A stretch of 64,000 nucleotides of DNA from Gordoniibacillus chartarius. GTDB lineage: Bacteria > Bacillota > Bacilli > Paenibacillales > NBRC-103111. The DNA is taken from the NCBI RefSeq assembly GCF_042432825.1, contig NZ_JBHLWN010000074.1:1-64000 (forward strand), given 5' to 3'. This document shows, piece after piece, positions 24,562 to 33,388 of the stretch. The notes under the pieces are model-generated. The model was not told where the DNA came from. It worked only from the letters and a program-made list of their open reading frames with translations, and ran no database searches. Position 1 is the stretch's first letter; every line of letters begins with the position of its first letter. The position numbers were made by a program, and so were the translations under genes.

Positions 24562-25665
24562 TTGAGCAAGCGTATTCATTTGCTGGTCGGCACGAGTAAA
24601 GGCGTATTCATGTACGTGTCGGATGAAGAGAGACGGCAGTGGAGTCTCAAGGGGCCGTTCTTGAACGGCTGGGAGGCTTACAGCGTTATGGGCGACAGCC
24701 GCGGCGGCACCCATCGCATGTTTGCGGGAACGTCGCATGCGGCGTATGGAGCGACGATTCGCTACAGCGACGACTTCGGCGAGACGTGGACACAGGTGGA
24801 GGAAGGTCCCCGCTATGCTCCGGAGACCGGATTTTCGCTGAATCGCATCTGGCAGCTTATGCCCGGAGCGCCGTCGCAGCCGGATACGATCTATGCGGGT
24901 GCCGAGGAAGCCGGGCTGTTCGTCAGCCGCGACCGGGGCGCGACATGGCGGGAGCTGGATGCGCTTACGAAGCATCCGAGCCGCCCGAATTGGTTCGGCG
25001 GAGCAGGCGGCTTGTGCTTGCATACAATTATCGTCGACCCTCATAACGAGAAGCGGATCTGGGTGGCGATGTCGGCGGTCGGCGTGTTCCGTACGGAAGA
25101 CGGCGGAGAGACGTGGCAGACTTGCAACACCGGGCTGAACCGGGCGGCAACGGGCCAGCAGGACGACTCGATCGGTTATTGTATCCATAAGATGGTCATT
25201 TCGCCCACGGATCCGAATACGCTCTACATGCAGGAGCATAGCGGCGTATTTATGTCGACCGATGCCGGCGATACCTGGACGCCGATCGAAGAGGGGCTGA
25301 CGCTGCACGGCGATGACCGTCCGTTCGGGTTCCCGATCGCGATTGCGCCGAACGGCGATTTGTTCCTCATTCCGCTCGAGAGCAGCGAGAAGAGGTCGAT
25401 GCTCGGCGGCAAGCTGCTCGTCTGGTCGCGTCGTCCCGGCGATACAAAGTGGGAGCCGATCGGCGACGTTGTGCCGGAGGAGCTGCGCCACGTCAGCGTG
25501 CTGCGGGACGCGATGGCGATCGATTCGTTCGAGCCGTATGGCTTGTATTTCGGAACCAGCAGCGGCGAAATATTTTGCTCGCTCGACCGGGGCGTGACCT
25601 GGAGCCGCCTGCCCGGACAGCTGTCCCGCATTATGAGCGTGAAGCCGTGGATAGTGGAAGGGTGA
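24562..25665 (+). CDS. cytoplasmic Asp-box (BNR-like) beta-propeller protein
   Basis: The 367 residues contain five Asp boxes of the SxDxGxTW type: YSDDFGETW (68-76), VSRDRGATW (121-129), RTEDGGETW (177-185), MSTDAGDTW (231-239) and CSLDRGVTW near 340. Such repeats build sialidase- or sortilin-like six- or seven-bladed propellers. There is no signal peptide and the sialidase Arg triad is not evident, so a glycosidase role is doubtful. TTG start with GGAGG seven nucleotides upstream. A MoaD/ThiS-like gene follows 10 nt later, which argues that the propeller works with a sulfur-carrier-type protein. Confidence 0.8.
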   Translation: MSKRIHLLVGTSKGVFMYVSDEERRQWSLKGPFLNGWEAYSVMGDSRGGTHRMFAGTSHAAYGATIRYSDDFGETWTQVEEGPRYAPETGFSLNRIWQLMPGAPSQPDTIYAGAEEAGLFVSRDRGATWRELDALTKHPSRPNWFGGAGGLCLHTIIVDPHNEKRIWVAMSAVGVFRTEDGGETWQTCNTGLNRAATGQQDDSIGYCIHKMVISPTDPNTLYMQEHSGVFMSTDAGDTWTPIEEGLTLHGDDRPFGFPIAIAPNGDLFLIPLESSEKRSMLGGKLLVWSRRPGDTKWEPIGDVVPEELRHVSVLRDAMAIDSFEPYGLYFGTSSGEIFCSLDRGVTWSRLPGQLSRIMSVKPWIVEG

Positions 25666-25675
25666 AGGCGAAGCG

Positions 25676-25954
25676 ATGCCGACGATCGACTGCAGCGTAC
25701 CTTCATTGATCAGTGACTGTACAGGCGGGAAGGCGCGCTTTACGATGGAGGCGGATACGCTGGAGCAGGCGATTCAGCGTATGATGGAGCGGTACCCGCT
25801 GCTGCGCGTTCACGTGATGACGGAAACCGGCGCCATTCGCAAGCACGTTATGATTTGCTATAACGACGATAATATCGCCTGGCTGGAACGGCTAGACGTA
25901 CCGGTGTGCGATGGGGACCGACTCGCGGTCGTCCAGCTCGTGTCCGGCGGATAG
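25676..25954 (+). CDS. MoaD/ThiS-like beta-grasp protein ending in Gly-Gly
   Basis: A 92-residue beta-grasp protein: FTMEADTLEQAIQRMMERYP as the first strand and helix, VMICYNDDNI in the middle, and VCDGDRLAVVQLVSGG at the end. The DGD motif and the terminal Gly-Gly are the marks of ubiquitin-like sulfur carriers such as MoaD and ThiS, which are activated by E1-like enzymes and carry a thiocarboxylate. No E1-like, MoaE or thiazole synthase gene is nearby, so its function is probably not standard cofactor synthesis. It lies 10 nt after the propeller gene and before a strong terminator. Confidence 0.85.
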   Translation: MPTIDCSVPSLISDCTGGKARFTMEADTLEQAIQRMMERYPLLRVHVMTETGAIRKHVMICYNDDNIAWLERLDVPVCDGDRLAVVQLVSGG

Positions 25955-25975
25955 CCGGCCCGCATAACGAACAAC

Positions 25976-26014
25976 GGCCTGACGGAGCGCCTTTACCGGG
26001 CGCCCCGTCAGGCC
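25976..26014. terminator. bidirectional terminator between MoaD-like and ThuA genes
   Basis: GGCCTGACGG (25976-25985) and CCGTCAGGCC (26005-26014) are perfect arms, with additional GCGCC/GGCGC-type pairing inside. It lies between convergent genes. Confidence 0.8.
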
Positions 26015-26024
26015 GGCTGCCTTA

Positions 26025-26744
26025 TTACCCGCCGATCTTCTCCAGCGGCTTATGGTTGCCGTAGTTCGGCCGCTCGCGTGTCGTCGGCGCCGCCCAATTC
26101 ACGGCGTTGCGGATGACGCGGCGTACCTGCTCGTTGTAATACGTCGGATACGTCTCATGGCCGGGGCGGAAGTAGAAGATTTTTCCTTGGCCGCGGTGGA
26201 ACGTGCAGCCGCTGCGGAATACTTCGCCGCCTTCGAACCAGGACACCATAATAAGCTCATCCGGCTGCGGGATATCGAAGTGCTCGCCGTACATTTCCTC
26301 CTGCGGGAGCTCGATGTATTCGCCGATGCCTTCGGCGATCGGATGGCCCGGGGATACGACCCAGATGCGCTCCTTCTCGTCGGCTTCCCGCCATTTGAGA
26401 TCGCATGTCGTGCCCATCAGCTTCTTGAACACTTTCGAGAAATGGCCGGAATGCAGCACGATCAGTCCCATGCCCTGAAGCACGCGCTTCTGTACACGCT
26501 CTACGATGCTGTCCTGTACGTCGCCGTGAGCTTTATGGCCCCACCAGATCAGCACGTCCGTTTCGTTCAGACGCGCTTCCGTCAAGCCGTGCTCCTCCTC
26601 GTCCAGCGTAGCGTAAGCGACCTGCACCCCGGAGCCCAGCCCTTCGCCGATCGCCGTATGTATGCCGTTCGGATAAACGGAGCGTACCTTCTCGCTCTCC
26701 TTCTCATGGCGGAATTCGTTCCATACCGTTACTCGCAATGTCAT
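26025..26744 (-). CDS. ThuA-like domain protein
   Basis: A 239-residue class I glutamine-amidotransferase-like fold of the ThuA family, named for trehalose utilisation in rhizobia. Signatures include RVTVWNEFRHE, DVLIWWGHKAHGDV, GMGLIVLHSGHFSKVF, SPGHPIAEGI and GKIFYFRPGHETYPTYYN. The usual catalytic Cys is replaced by the LHSGH segment, as in other ThuA proteins. It is divergent from an AraC regulator 151 nt away, which probably controls it in response to a sugar. GGAGG lies seven nucleotides before the ATG. Confidence 0.9.
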   Translation of the reverse strand: MTLRVTVWNEFRHEKESEKVRSVYPNGIHTAIGEGLGSGVQVAYATLDEEEHGLTEARLNETDVLIWWGHKAHGDVQDSIVERVQKRVLQGMGLIVLHSGHFSKVFKKLMGTTCDLKWREADEKERIWVVSPGHPIAEGIGEYIELPQEEMYGEHFDIPQPDELIMVSWFEGGEVFRSGCTFHRGQGKIFYFRPGHETYPTYYNEQVRRVIRNAVNWAAPTTRERPNYGNHKPLEKIGG

Positions 26745-26895
26745 GCCGCAGCCTCCCATTCGTTTTTCTAAAACTCAGTATAGGGGATGGGCAGGGCGCC
26801 GAATAGGACGGAACTTGGCAAGTTTATGTTCGATTGTGTCATGGGTATTGGGTGAACAATCCAGTTGTGATATGCTCGAAGCAGAAGGGGGAGTC

Positions 26896-27864
26896 ATGCC
26901 CGTGGAGCTGTTGAATGAGAATGTCGTCTACCAGAATCCGCTGCTATATTTGAAAATATGGGAGATCCGCGACGATCATCCTCCCGGCCGCAGTACATCT
27001 TCCAAATGGCATTGGCATTATCATAAGGAAGTGGAATTTTTGGTCGTACAGAACGGCGGCATGCTGCTGCAAACGCAAGACGAGCAAATGACGCTCGGCC
27101 CCGGTGATGTCGTCCTGCTCGGCTCCTCGCAGCCGCACAGGACAATGAAGGTGTCGGACGGGGAGCTGCGCTACACCGTCTTTCAACTCGATTTGCTGCG
27201 GCATTTCGACCAAAGCACGATCGGTTACTTGCCCAGCTTTGCCGAGGTGACGAACCCGCTCTCGGAGCTCAATTATATTTTCCGCGGCGACCCCGAAGCG
27301 AATGCAGCGGCTCGGGAGCTCATTCTGGACATTTATGAAGAATCGCAGGCGATGCGGGACGGCTACGAGTTCGCTATCCGCGCCTGCGTGCAGCGGATGC
27401 TGCTGCTGCTCGTCCGCCGCGATACGAGAGCGAAGCTGCAGCGTGCCCGGAATGCCGATGTCGCCCGGCTTCGGCCTGTACTCGATTATGTCGAGAGCCG
27501 GCTGAACGAGCACATCGCGGTCGAGGACGTGTGTACGCTGCTCGGCCTCAGCTATCATTATTTTATTAAATACTTTAAGAAAACGATGGGCATGTCGTTC
27601 GTCGACTACGTGAACTACAAGCGCATCAAGAAAGCGGAGCGGCTGCTGGTGACCAGCGATGCGACGATTTTCGAGATCGGCTTCGAGGTGGGCATATCGA
27701 ATATGGCCCAGTTCTACAAGCTGTTCAAGCGTCACAACCGCTGCTCGCCGAAGGAATTCAAACGGCGGATGCTGGATACGGGCGCGGGGCATACGGATCA
27801 GGCCGCAAGCTCCGTGACGGGATTAGGCACGGCGCCCCGTTACGAGTCACTGTCCATGTCGTGA
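26896..27864 (+). CDS. AraC-family regulator divergent from ThuA
   Basis: N-terminal cupin (WHWHYHKEVEFLVVQNG, GPGDVVLLGSSQPH, residues 35-95) and C-terminal AraC double helix-turn-helix (about 200-300: VEDVCTLLGLSYHYFIKYFKK, FEIGFEVGISNMAQFYKLFKRH). The 322-residue protein probably senses a sugar or sugar acid and controls the divergent ThuA gene. GGGGGAG lies very close to the ATG at 26896 and at better spacing to the GTG at 26902, so translation may start two codons later. The Ser/Gly-rich tail is unstructured. Confidence 0.88.
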   Translation: MPVELLNENVVYQNPLLYLKIWEIRDDHPPGRSTSSKWHWHYHKEVEFLVVQNGGMLLQTQDEQMTLGPGDVVLLGSSQPHRTMKVSDGELRYTVFQLDLLRHFDQSTIGYLPSFAEVTNPLSELNYIFRGDPEANAAARELILDIYEESQAMRDGYEFAIRACVQRMLLLLVRRDTRAKLQRARNADVARLRPVLDYVESRLNEHIAVEDVCTLLGLSYHYFIKYFKKTMGMSFVDYVNYKRIKKAERLLVTSDATIFEIGFEVGISNMAQFYKLFKRHNRCSPKEFKRRMLDTGAGHTDQAASSVTGLGTAPRYESLSMS

Positions 27865-27951
27865 CCAAGCATAGGTTGTAAGCTCCTTGCCGCTTTTCCT
27901 CCCCCGGATACAATTAGTAACAGCTTGACAATCCGGGAGGAGATTACACAC

Positions 27952-28668
27952 ATGGGAAATCCATTGAAACGGAAAGGCATCGTCACTGGGGCGCTGGCTG
28001 CAGCCTTGTCGCTCAGCTTGTCGTATAATGTACTCGGCGCCGGCACTTTGACGGAGGTCAGAGTGTTTTTGAATACGGGGATTAAGGTCATGCTGAACGG
28101 CAAAGCGTTCGAGGCGGTCGATGCGGATACGGGGACCAGGCTCGTACCGATTACGTACAACGGTTCGACGTATTTGCCGATGCGGGCGGTGGCGGAAGCG
28201 GCCGGCATGAAGGTGACTTGGGATCCGAACACGGAAACGGCCTATTTGGGGGAAGTCGGAGGAGACATCGCCAAAGGCGAAATCAGCTATATCAAAGCTT
28301 CGACGGAATACGTATACAACGCGTCGTTGTACCGGCTCGCCAGCAGAACGCCGGAGGAGCTTAAGACGGCGGACGGTACGGCGTTTGCGTACGGCTACGT
28401 AACCGGCGGCAGCCGGTCGGTCAGCATCGAAGTGCTGACGGAATTCAGCTACAGCAAGTTCAAGGCCAGAATTTATGCGGCGGACACATTGACGAAAGAC
28501 GACCTTCAAGTGAAGGTCGTCGACGAGAACAATGTGACGGTGAAAGAGATGATGGTCAAGAACGGCGCGATCACCGACATCGAGTTTGACGTGAAAGATA
28601 CGAAATCGCTGCGGATTTACGTCCAGGGCGACCGAAGCATCATCGGCGAGCCGATGCTCGGCAAGTAA
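27952..28668 (+). CDS. secreted stalk-domain (Cu amine oxidase N-terminal-like) protein
   Basis: The signal peptide (KRKGIVTGALAAALSLSLSY) precedes a domain at residues 33-95 with TEVRVFLNTGIKVMLNGKAF, TYLPMRAVAEAAGMKVTWD and TAYLG, the copper amine oxidase N-terminal-like (stalk) domain that is abundant on Paenibacillus cell surfaces. The C-terminal 130 residues are of unknown fold. No copper ligands are implied by the stalk domain. GGGAGGAG precedes the ATG. Probably a cell-envelope protein; role unknown. Confidence 0.82.
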   Translation: MGNPLKRKGIVTGALAAALSLSLSYNVLGAGTLTEVRVFLNTGIKVMLNGKAFEAVDADTGTRLVPITYNGSTYLPMRAVAEAAGMKVTWDPNTETAYLGEVGGDIAKGEISYIKASTEYVYNASLYRLASRTPEELKTADGTAFAYGYVTGGSRSVSIEVLTEFSYSKFKARIYAADTLTKDDLQVKVVDENNVTVKEMMVKNGAITDIEFDVKDTKSLRIYVQGDRSIIGEPMLGK

Positions 28669-28733
28669 GCCGGGCTGCGTACAAAGGATTATGCACTACG
28701 GATTGCGCCGATCGTACCGCGCACTGCGGATGG

Positions 28734-29204
28734 CTACGCTTTGATCTCCAACAGCTTGTATGTGATGACACCCGCAGGTGCGTTGACATGAATTTCGTCA
28801 CCGACGGACTTGCCCATCAGCGCCGTGCCGATCGGACTTTCGTACGAAATTTTGTTGTTGGAGACATCGGCCTCGGATGGACCGACGACTTGATATTCGA
28901 TATTCTCATCGAATTCGATGTCATGCACGACGACGTACGAGCCTACCTGTACCGTTGACGTGTCCGCGGATGCCACGACACGCGCTTTCTTAAGCAGGCG
29001 CTCGATCGTAAGAATGCGGGTTTCCATAAACGCTTGTTCTTCCTTGGCGGAATGATACTCGCTGTTTTCCTTCAAGTCGCCGTAGGAGATCGCCGTCTTA
29101 ATCCGCTCGGCGAGCTCCCGGCGGCGCGGGCCTTTCAGCTCTTCCAGCTCCTGCTCCAGCTTCGCCAAGCCCTCAGGGGTTAAAATCACTTCATCGTTCG
29201 TCAT
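28734..29204 (-). CDS. greA: transcription elongation factor GreA
   Basis: Stimulates transcript cleavage by backtracked RNA polymerase. The 156-residue protein has the N-terminal coiled coil (LTPEGLAKLEQELEELK, GDLKENSEYHSAKEEQAFME), with acidic tip residues, and the FKBP-like C-terminal domain (SYESPIGTALMGKSVGDE). The start at 29204 gives the family length; 27 further in-frame codons upstream are not homologous. It is convergent with the stalk-domain gene. Confidence 0.95.
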   Translation of the reverse strand: MTNDEVILTPEGLAKLEQELEELKGPRRRELAERIKTAISYGDLKENSEYHSAKEEQAFMETRILTIERLLKKARVVASADTSTVQVGSYVVVHDIEFDENIEYQVVGPSEADVSNNKISYESPIGTALMGKSVGDEIHVNAPAGVITYKLLEIKA

Positions 29205-29358
29205 TCGACATACAGCTCCCATTCCATAATCCATTCTTACTTCGTATTGTACATGATAATCAGGCACAATGCGAAGGGGCTCCAAAGAGCAGGCTGCGGC
29301 CTGCTCTCTTTACGTAGTATAGGCACTTCGCTTTGCTTATGATACCGGGTGTCTGCAT

Positions 29359-29388
29359 TTGGAGTAAGGCGTGCGTCAGCTATATAAT
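29359..29388 (+). promoter_or_regulatory. sigma-A promoter of corA
   Basis: TTGGAG (29359-29364) and TATAAT (29383-29388) at 18-nt spacing, about 30 nt before the start codon. Confidence 0.65.
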
Positions 29389-29417
29389 GAATCAAAACGC
29401 CTTCGCGCAAAGGGGAC

Positions 29418-30377
29418 ATGGCAGTGCTGCGGATTATGACCGTAACGCAAGACGGGGACGCACACGAACTCGGTAATCTTGAGGAACTATTGAATATGAA
29501 GGAGCATCATTGGTTCTGGGTCGACTATAATCAGCCTACCGAAGAAGAAGCGCTGTCGCTGGAGGAGTTTTTCCATTTCCATCCGCTTGCGATCGAGGAT
29601 TGCTACCACTTGCTGCAGCGGCCGAAGCTGGACCATTACGAGGATGTGCATTTCTTCGTGCTTCACGCTTTGAATCAGCGCAATCTGGCTGCGACAGAGG
29701 TCGATATTTTCATCGGGAAGCAGTTTATCGTCACCTTCCACCATGAGGCTCAGCCTGAAGTGGACGACGCCTGGGGGAAAATGCTGGAGCACAAAAAAAT
29801 GCGGCAGCGAGGACGGCTGTATGCCATGTATCTCGTGGTCGACAAGCTGGTCGATAACTATTTTCCGGCGGTGTACGAGATCGAGGATCAGCTGCTGAAC
29901 GTTGAGACGGCAGGCAATACGAGAAGCATCTCGGCACTGATGAACCGGGTGTTTGAGATCCGGTCGCGGCTGCTTAAGCTGCGCAAGACGATTGTGCCGA
30001 TGCGGGAGCTGATGTACCGCATATTGAATACGGACCGGATTGCGGGCCTCAAGGAACAGCATGTGTATTTCACCGATGTGTACGACCATTTGCTGAAGCT
30101 GTCCGAGATGATCGATGCCAACCGCGAAATGACGGCGGATATGCGGGACAGCTATATTTCGCTGAATTCGAACCGCATGAATACGATTATGAAGACGCTG
30201 ACCGTCATTACGACGATATTCATGCCTCTGACGTTTATCGCCGGTATTTACGGGATGAATTTTACTTATATGCCGGAGCTCGAGTGGCATTGGGGGTATT
30301 TTGCCGTGCTGGGCGTTATGTTTGTCGTGGGGTTCGGCATGTTCGGATGGTTTCACCGGAAAGGCTGGTTCGATTAG
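29418..30377 (+). CDS. corA: CorA-family magnesium/cobalt transporter
   Basis: A 319-residue pentameric Mg2+ channel family member: acidic N-terminal cytoplasmic domain, long stalk helix, and two C-terminal membrane helices with the selectivity motif GMNF (YGMNFTYMPELEWHWGYF) between them and a basic C-terminus. AAAGGGG lies only two nucleotides before the ATG at 29418 but eight nucleotides before a GTG at 29424, so translation may begin at the GTG. Monocistronic, with its own promoter and terminator. Confidence 0.93.
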   Translation: MAVLRIMTVTQDGDAHELGNLEELLNMKEHHWFWVDYNQPTEEEALSLEEFFHFHPLAIEDCYHLLQRPKLDHYEDVHFFVLHALNQRNLAATEVDIFIGKQFIVTFHHEAQPEVDDAWGKMLEHKKMRQRGRLYAMYLVVDKLVDNYFPAVYEIEDQLLNVETAGNTRSISALMNRVFEIRSRLLKLRKTIVPMRELMYRILNTDRIAGLKEQHVYFTDVYDHLLKLSEMIDANREMTADMRDSYISLNSNRMNTIMKTLTVITTIFMPLTFIAGIYGMNFTYMPELEWHWGYFAVLGVMFVVGFGMFGWFHRKGWFD

Positions 30378-30383
30378 TTGGCC

Positions 30384-30429
30384 AAGCTGTGCCGCGGCGG
30401 TTCCGGAGCGCTCGGGGCACAGCTTGTTT
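30384..30429 (+). terminator. terminator of corA
   Basis: AAGCTGTGCC (30384-30393) pairs perfectly with GGCACAGCTT (30416-30425), followed by GTTT. Confidence 0.75.
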
Positions 30430-30581
30430 AACATTAAAGAATTTATATCTTTTTGCATTGGATGCGATACTCTTCCGGGTAAACTCATAGAGGACGTCGC
30501 GTCGTGTTTACGATTGACGTAGGGCATGGGATGCCTTGCTGCTGCCGGAACATCCGCCGAAACCGTTGGGGAGTTCGTTTG

Positions 30582-31592
30582 CTATTTTTTTGCCGTTAAA
30601 GCTCTCCTGTCCACTGTTCCGGGCGGTTTTTCCATCCAACCATTATTAATCATAAGCTCCGCGCCATCATCAACGTAAGTTTCAATTTCTCCTGTTAATC
30701 GGACATATGCGGATGCCAAATCCCTTCGTAACGAAACGGAAAGAGCCGTTCCATAGTTCAAAACTCCTGCCGCATTTAATCCACAAATATGAAACAACAT
30801 TAATTTATCGGAAAACGGAGCATCCGTTGAATCCAGTACGTCGGCATCCCAGGTCATAGGTGCGGGGAGGTCTTCGTCCTGCAAATATGAGGAGAACACT
30901 TCAATTTGCTTGTGCGCTATTTCCTTTCCTCTTAGGAAATACTTCTTTACCTCATCGGACTTTGCCGTTTGTGCAAACTCGCATATCAGAGCTTTACCTA
31001 GCGCATTGGTTTGAATATTTGCGAATAAATGGGCAATTTCCATTGCATTGAACGGTCGTTTATCGCCGAAAACTCCGTTTAAGAAACCTTCATGGCGGAC
31101 GTATTCAACCGATTCCGCGTTTGGTATATAGGGAGGCCGGATATACAAGCCCTTATTCAACATGACATGGGTAACTTTATTATATAGCTCAGCTGTAGAA
31201 GCGAGACATTCCGAGAAATAATTCCTAACGTCAGACCGGGCGCTAAGTGCTAATGCTAGGGCGTATAACGCCAAGCCTTGTTTCGCTGTGTCTTTCATAT
31301 AGCTAAGAAAGAATGTATCCGAGTACAGGCGTCTTGCGTTACTATTAACGTCGTCATCGCCAAATCCATGCGGAATGGGTATGTCTTCATGCGAAAAGAT
31401 ATCGGAAATAACGCGTAAGTGTTGATTGCTTAGATGCAACGAATATTCCAGTAATGGCTTAATTTCAAGATCTTCGACTTTGGCGAGAAAGTATTTAATG
31501 ACACATCTAGCCATACTATCGCCCATGTATCCGCTCCAAAGATGAGCTATTTCCGCCGAAGTCAAGCGAATATTATGTTCCGTTTGAACCAA
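30582..31592 (-). CDS. DUF3231-family protein (duplicated ferritin-like domain)
   Basis: The 336 residues form two similar halves, each starting with a helix like LTSAEIAHLWSGYMGDSMARC and NAMEIAHLFANIQTNALGKAL, with regularly spaced Glu, His and Gln (HLSNQHLRVISDIF, GKEIAHKQIEVFSSYL). I recognise DUF3231, a duplicated four-helix-bundle family common in spore-forming Bacillales and sometimes linked to spores; function unknown. The gene is clearly more AT-rich than its neighbours. GGGAGG lies two nucleotides before a TTG at 31598 and eight before the TTG chosen at 31592. Confidence 0.82.
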   Translation of the reverse strand: MVQTEHNIRLTSAEIAHLWSGYMGDSMARCVIKYFLAKVEDLEIKPLLEYSLHLSNQHLRVISDIFSHEDIPIPHGFGDDDVNSNARRLYSDTFFLSYMKDTAKQGLALYALALALSARSDVRNYFSECLASTAELYNKVTHVMLNKGLYIRPPYIPNAESVEYVRHEGFLNGVFGDKRPFNAMEIAHLFANIQTNALGKALICEFAQTAKSDEVKKYFLRGKEIAHKQIEVFSSYLQDEDLPAPMTWDADVLDSTDAPFSDKLMLFHICGLNAAGVLNYGTALSVSLRRDLASAYVRLTGEIETYVDDGAELMINNGWMEKPPGTVDRRALTAKK

Positions 31593-31801
31593 GGTCAAGA
31601 CCTCCCGAGCATTTTCACCTAGCTTTTCCTATCGATCAATTCATATCCAACGGAAGCCCGTTGTTGGCGGCGGCCCGGTACGATTCTGCGCGCAAGTTCT
31701 TTAGTTTCCAAAGAAAATGATTAATATTGTTGGATGGGAAATTGGAGGCGTTTTCCAAGCGGATGCTTTATAATGAACATCGATAGGGAGGAGGCCGAGT
31801 C

Positions 31802-33370
31802 GTGTATAAAGTGATGATCGTTGACGATGAAATGTTCGTACGGAAAGGCCTGATGAATTTAATCGACTGGGCCTCGCTCGGGTACGAAATCTGCGCCGAG
31901 GCCGAGAACGGGCAAGAGGCGCTGGAGCTCATGGCGCTGTATGAGCCCGACGTCGTCATTACCGATATACGCATGCCGGTGCTGGACGGGTTGAATTTGA
32001 TTCGCACGGTAACGTCGGAGCGGGGAAAGCAGCCGTTGTTCATGATTATTAGCGGCTATCACGATTTTGCTTATGCCCAGCAGGCGCTTCGCTACGGCGT
32101 TCAAGACTATGTGCTCAAGCCGATCGACGAGGAGGAGCTGGCCGGCGCGCTGCGGAAGATGGAGAGCTCGCTGAGCATGAACCAGCTGTCGCGGATTACC
32201 GGCGCCAAGCAGCTGACCGGGCCGATTCTGGAAACGCTGATCAAGGGGGAGCTGTCGGATAGCGACGCGCAGCGGCTCGCTGCCGCCATCCGTGCCGAAA
32301 GCAACTCCCGATTCGTATATATCGCCGCAGAGCTGCATCCGGCGGATCCGGAGGCGCATCCGCCGGTTTGGACAGCCCAGCAGATGGCGGACGTACTCAG
32401 CAATAGCGCCGCGCTCGGAGCCGCCGGGTACCCGATCCCTGTTCATGAACAAGCTCCCGGCCTATTCGGCATTTTGCTGGACATGAGATATGCGGACCGA
32501 AGCGCAGACGCATTCTTGCAAGCGCTTCACATGGAGCTGGAGCTCGGCCTGAAAACACCGGTCACCCTATATGCGGGCACCGTGGTGAGCGACATCGGGC
32601 AGGTAAAATCATCTTATCAGGCGGCTAACGAGGCGCTGGCCTATAAGTATGCGGAGGACGGAACGAAGGTTATCTTCATCGAGAAGGTGCGCGGGACGCC
32701 GCTATACTATTTTGATTTGGACGCCGAGCTGTATACGATGCTGCTGGAACGGCTGGAGGAAGGCGATGAAGAGCAGTATTTGAAGGCGCTCAATTTGATC
32801 TTTCTGGAGTTTCGCACCAAGCGGTTTTCCCCTAATGCCGTTTCGGGCTCGATCCTGCGTGCAGTCATCGGCGTTATTAATATTATCCGCGAGATGGAAG
32901 GCAGCGAGAAGGAACTCGCGCACGTGGCCTCTTTGATGGATTGGCAAAGCCGGCACGTGCGGCTGCAAAGCCTGAAGCAGCTGCTTGCCGCATTCCTGAA
33001 GGAAGCCGACCGGTATATCGCCATCCTGCGGCGGGACAGGTGCAACGGAGGCATCGACAAAATTAAAAAATACATTGAGGCGCATTACATGGAAAATATC
33101 AATCTGAAGAGCATCGCCGCCTCATTCTATATGAATCCGGTTTATCTCGGTCAATTATTCCGGAAAACGTATGGCGTGTATTTCAATGAATTTCTGCTCG
33201 GCCTTCGCATCGGGGAAGCGAAGAAGCTGCTTCGGCAGACGGATCTTCGCATGTACGAGGTAGCGGAGAAGGTCGGATTTCAGAACGCCGACTACTTCGT
33301 CACCCAGTTCGAGAAGCTGGAGCACATGACACCGACGGATTACCGCAACAAGCTGCGCGGCAAATTATAG
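31802..33370 (+). CDS. YesN-type response regulator (REC plus AraC domain)
   Basis: Receiver domain (residues 3-120; phospho-acceptor Asp55 in VVITDIRMP, acidic MIVDDE, Lys in VLKPID), a central linker domain, and a C-terminal AraC helix-turn-helix (about 425-520: LKSIAASFYMNPVYLGQLFRK, YEVAEKVGFQNADYFVTQFEK). It forms a two-component system with the kinase encoded 18 nt downstream and probably activates the adjacent uptake and xylanase operon, as in Paenibacillus xylan-utilisation loci. GTG start with GGGAGGAGG upstream. Confidence 0.92.
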   Translation: MYKVMIVDDEMFVRKGLMNLIDWASLGYEICAEAENGQEALELMALYEPDVVITDIRMPVLDGLNLIRTVTSERGKQPLFMIISGYHDFAYAQQALRYGVQDYVLKPIDEEELAGALRKMESSLSMNQLSRITGAKQLTGPILETLIKGELSDSDAQRLAAAIRAESNSRFVYIAAELHPADPEAHPPVWTAQQMADVLSNSAALGAAGYPIPVHEQAPGLFGILLDMRYADRSADAFLQALHMELELGLKTPVTLYAGTVVSDIGQVKSSYQAANEALAYKYAEDGTKVIFIEKVRGTPLYYFDLDAELYTMLLERLEEGDEEQYLKALNLIFLEFRTKRFSPNAVSGSILRAVIGVINIIREMEGSEKELAHVASLMDWQSRHVRLQSLKQLLAAFLKEADRYIAILRRDRCNGGIDKIKKYIEAHYMENINLKSIAASFYMNPVYLGQLFRKTYGVYFNEFLLGLRIGEAKKLLRQTDLRMYEVAEKVGFQNADYFVTQFEKLEHMTPTDYRNKLRGKL

Positions 33371-33388
33371 ACGGGTGGCGATCGCCAA

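Noticed and set aside
24562..25665. Exo-alpha-sialidase identity for the Asp-box protein
   Set aside because: Asp boxes only indicate a propeller fold. No secretion signal and no clear arginine triad or nucleophile Tyr/Glu are seen, so I do not call it a sialidase.
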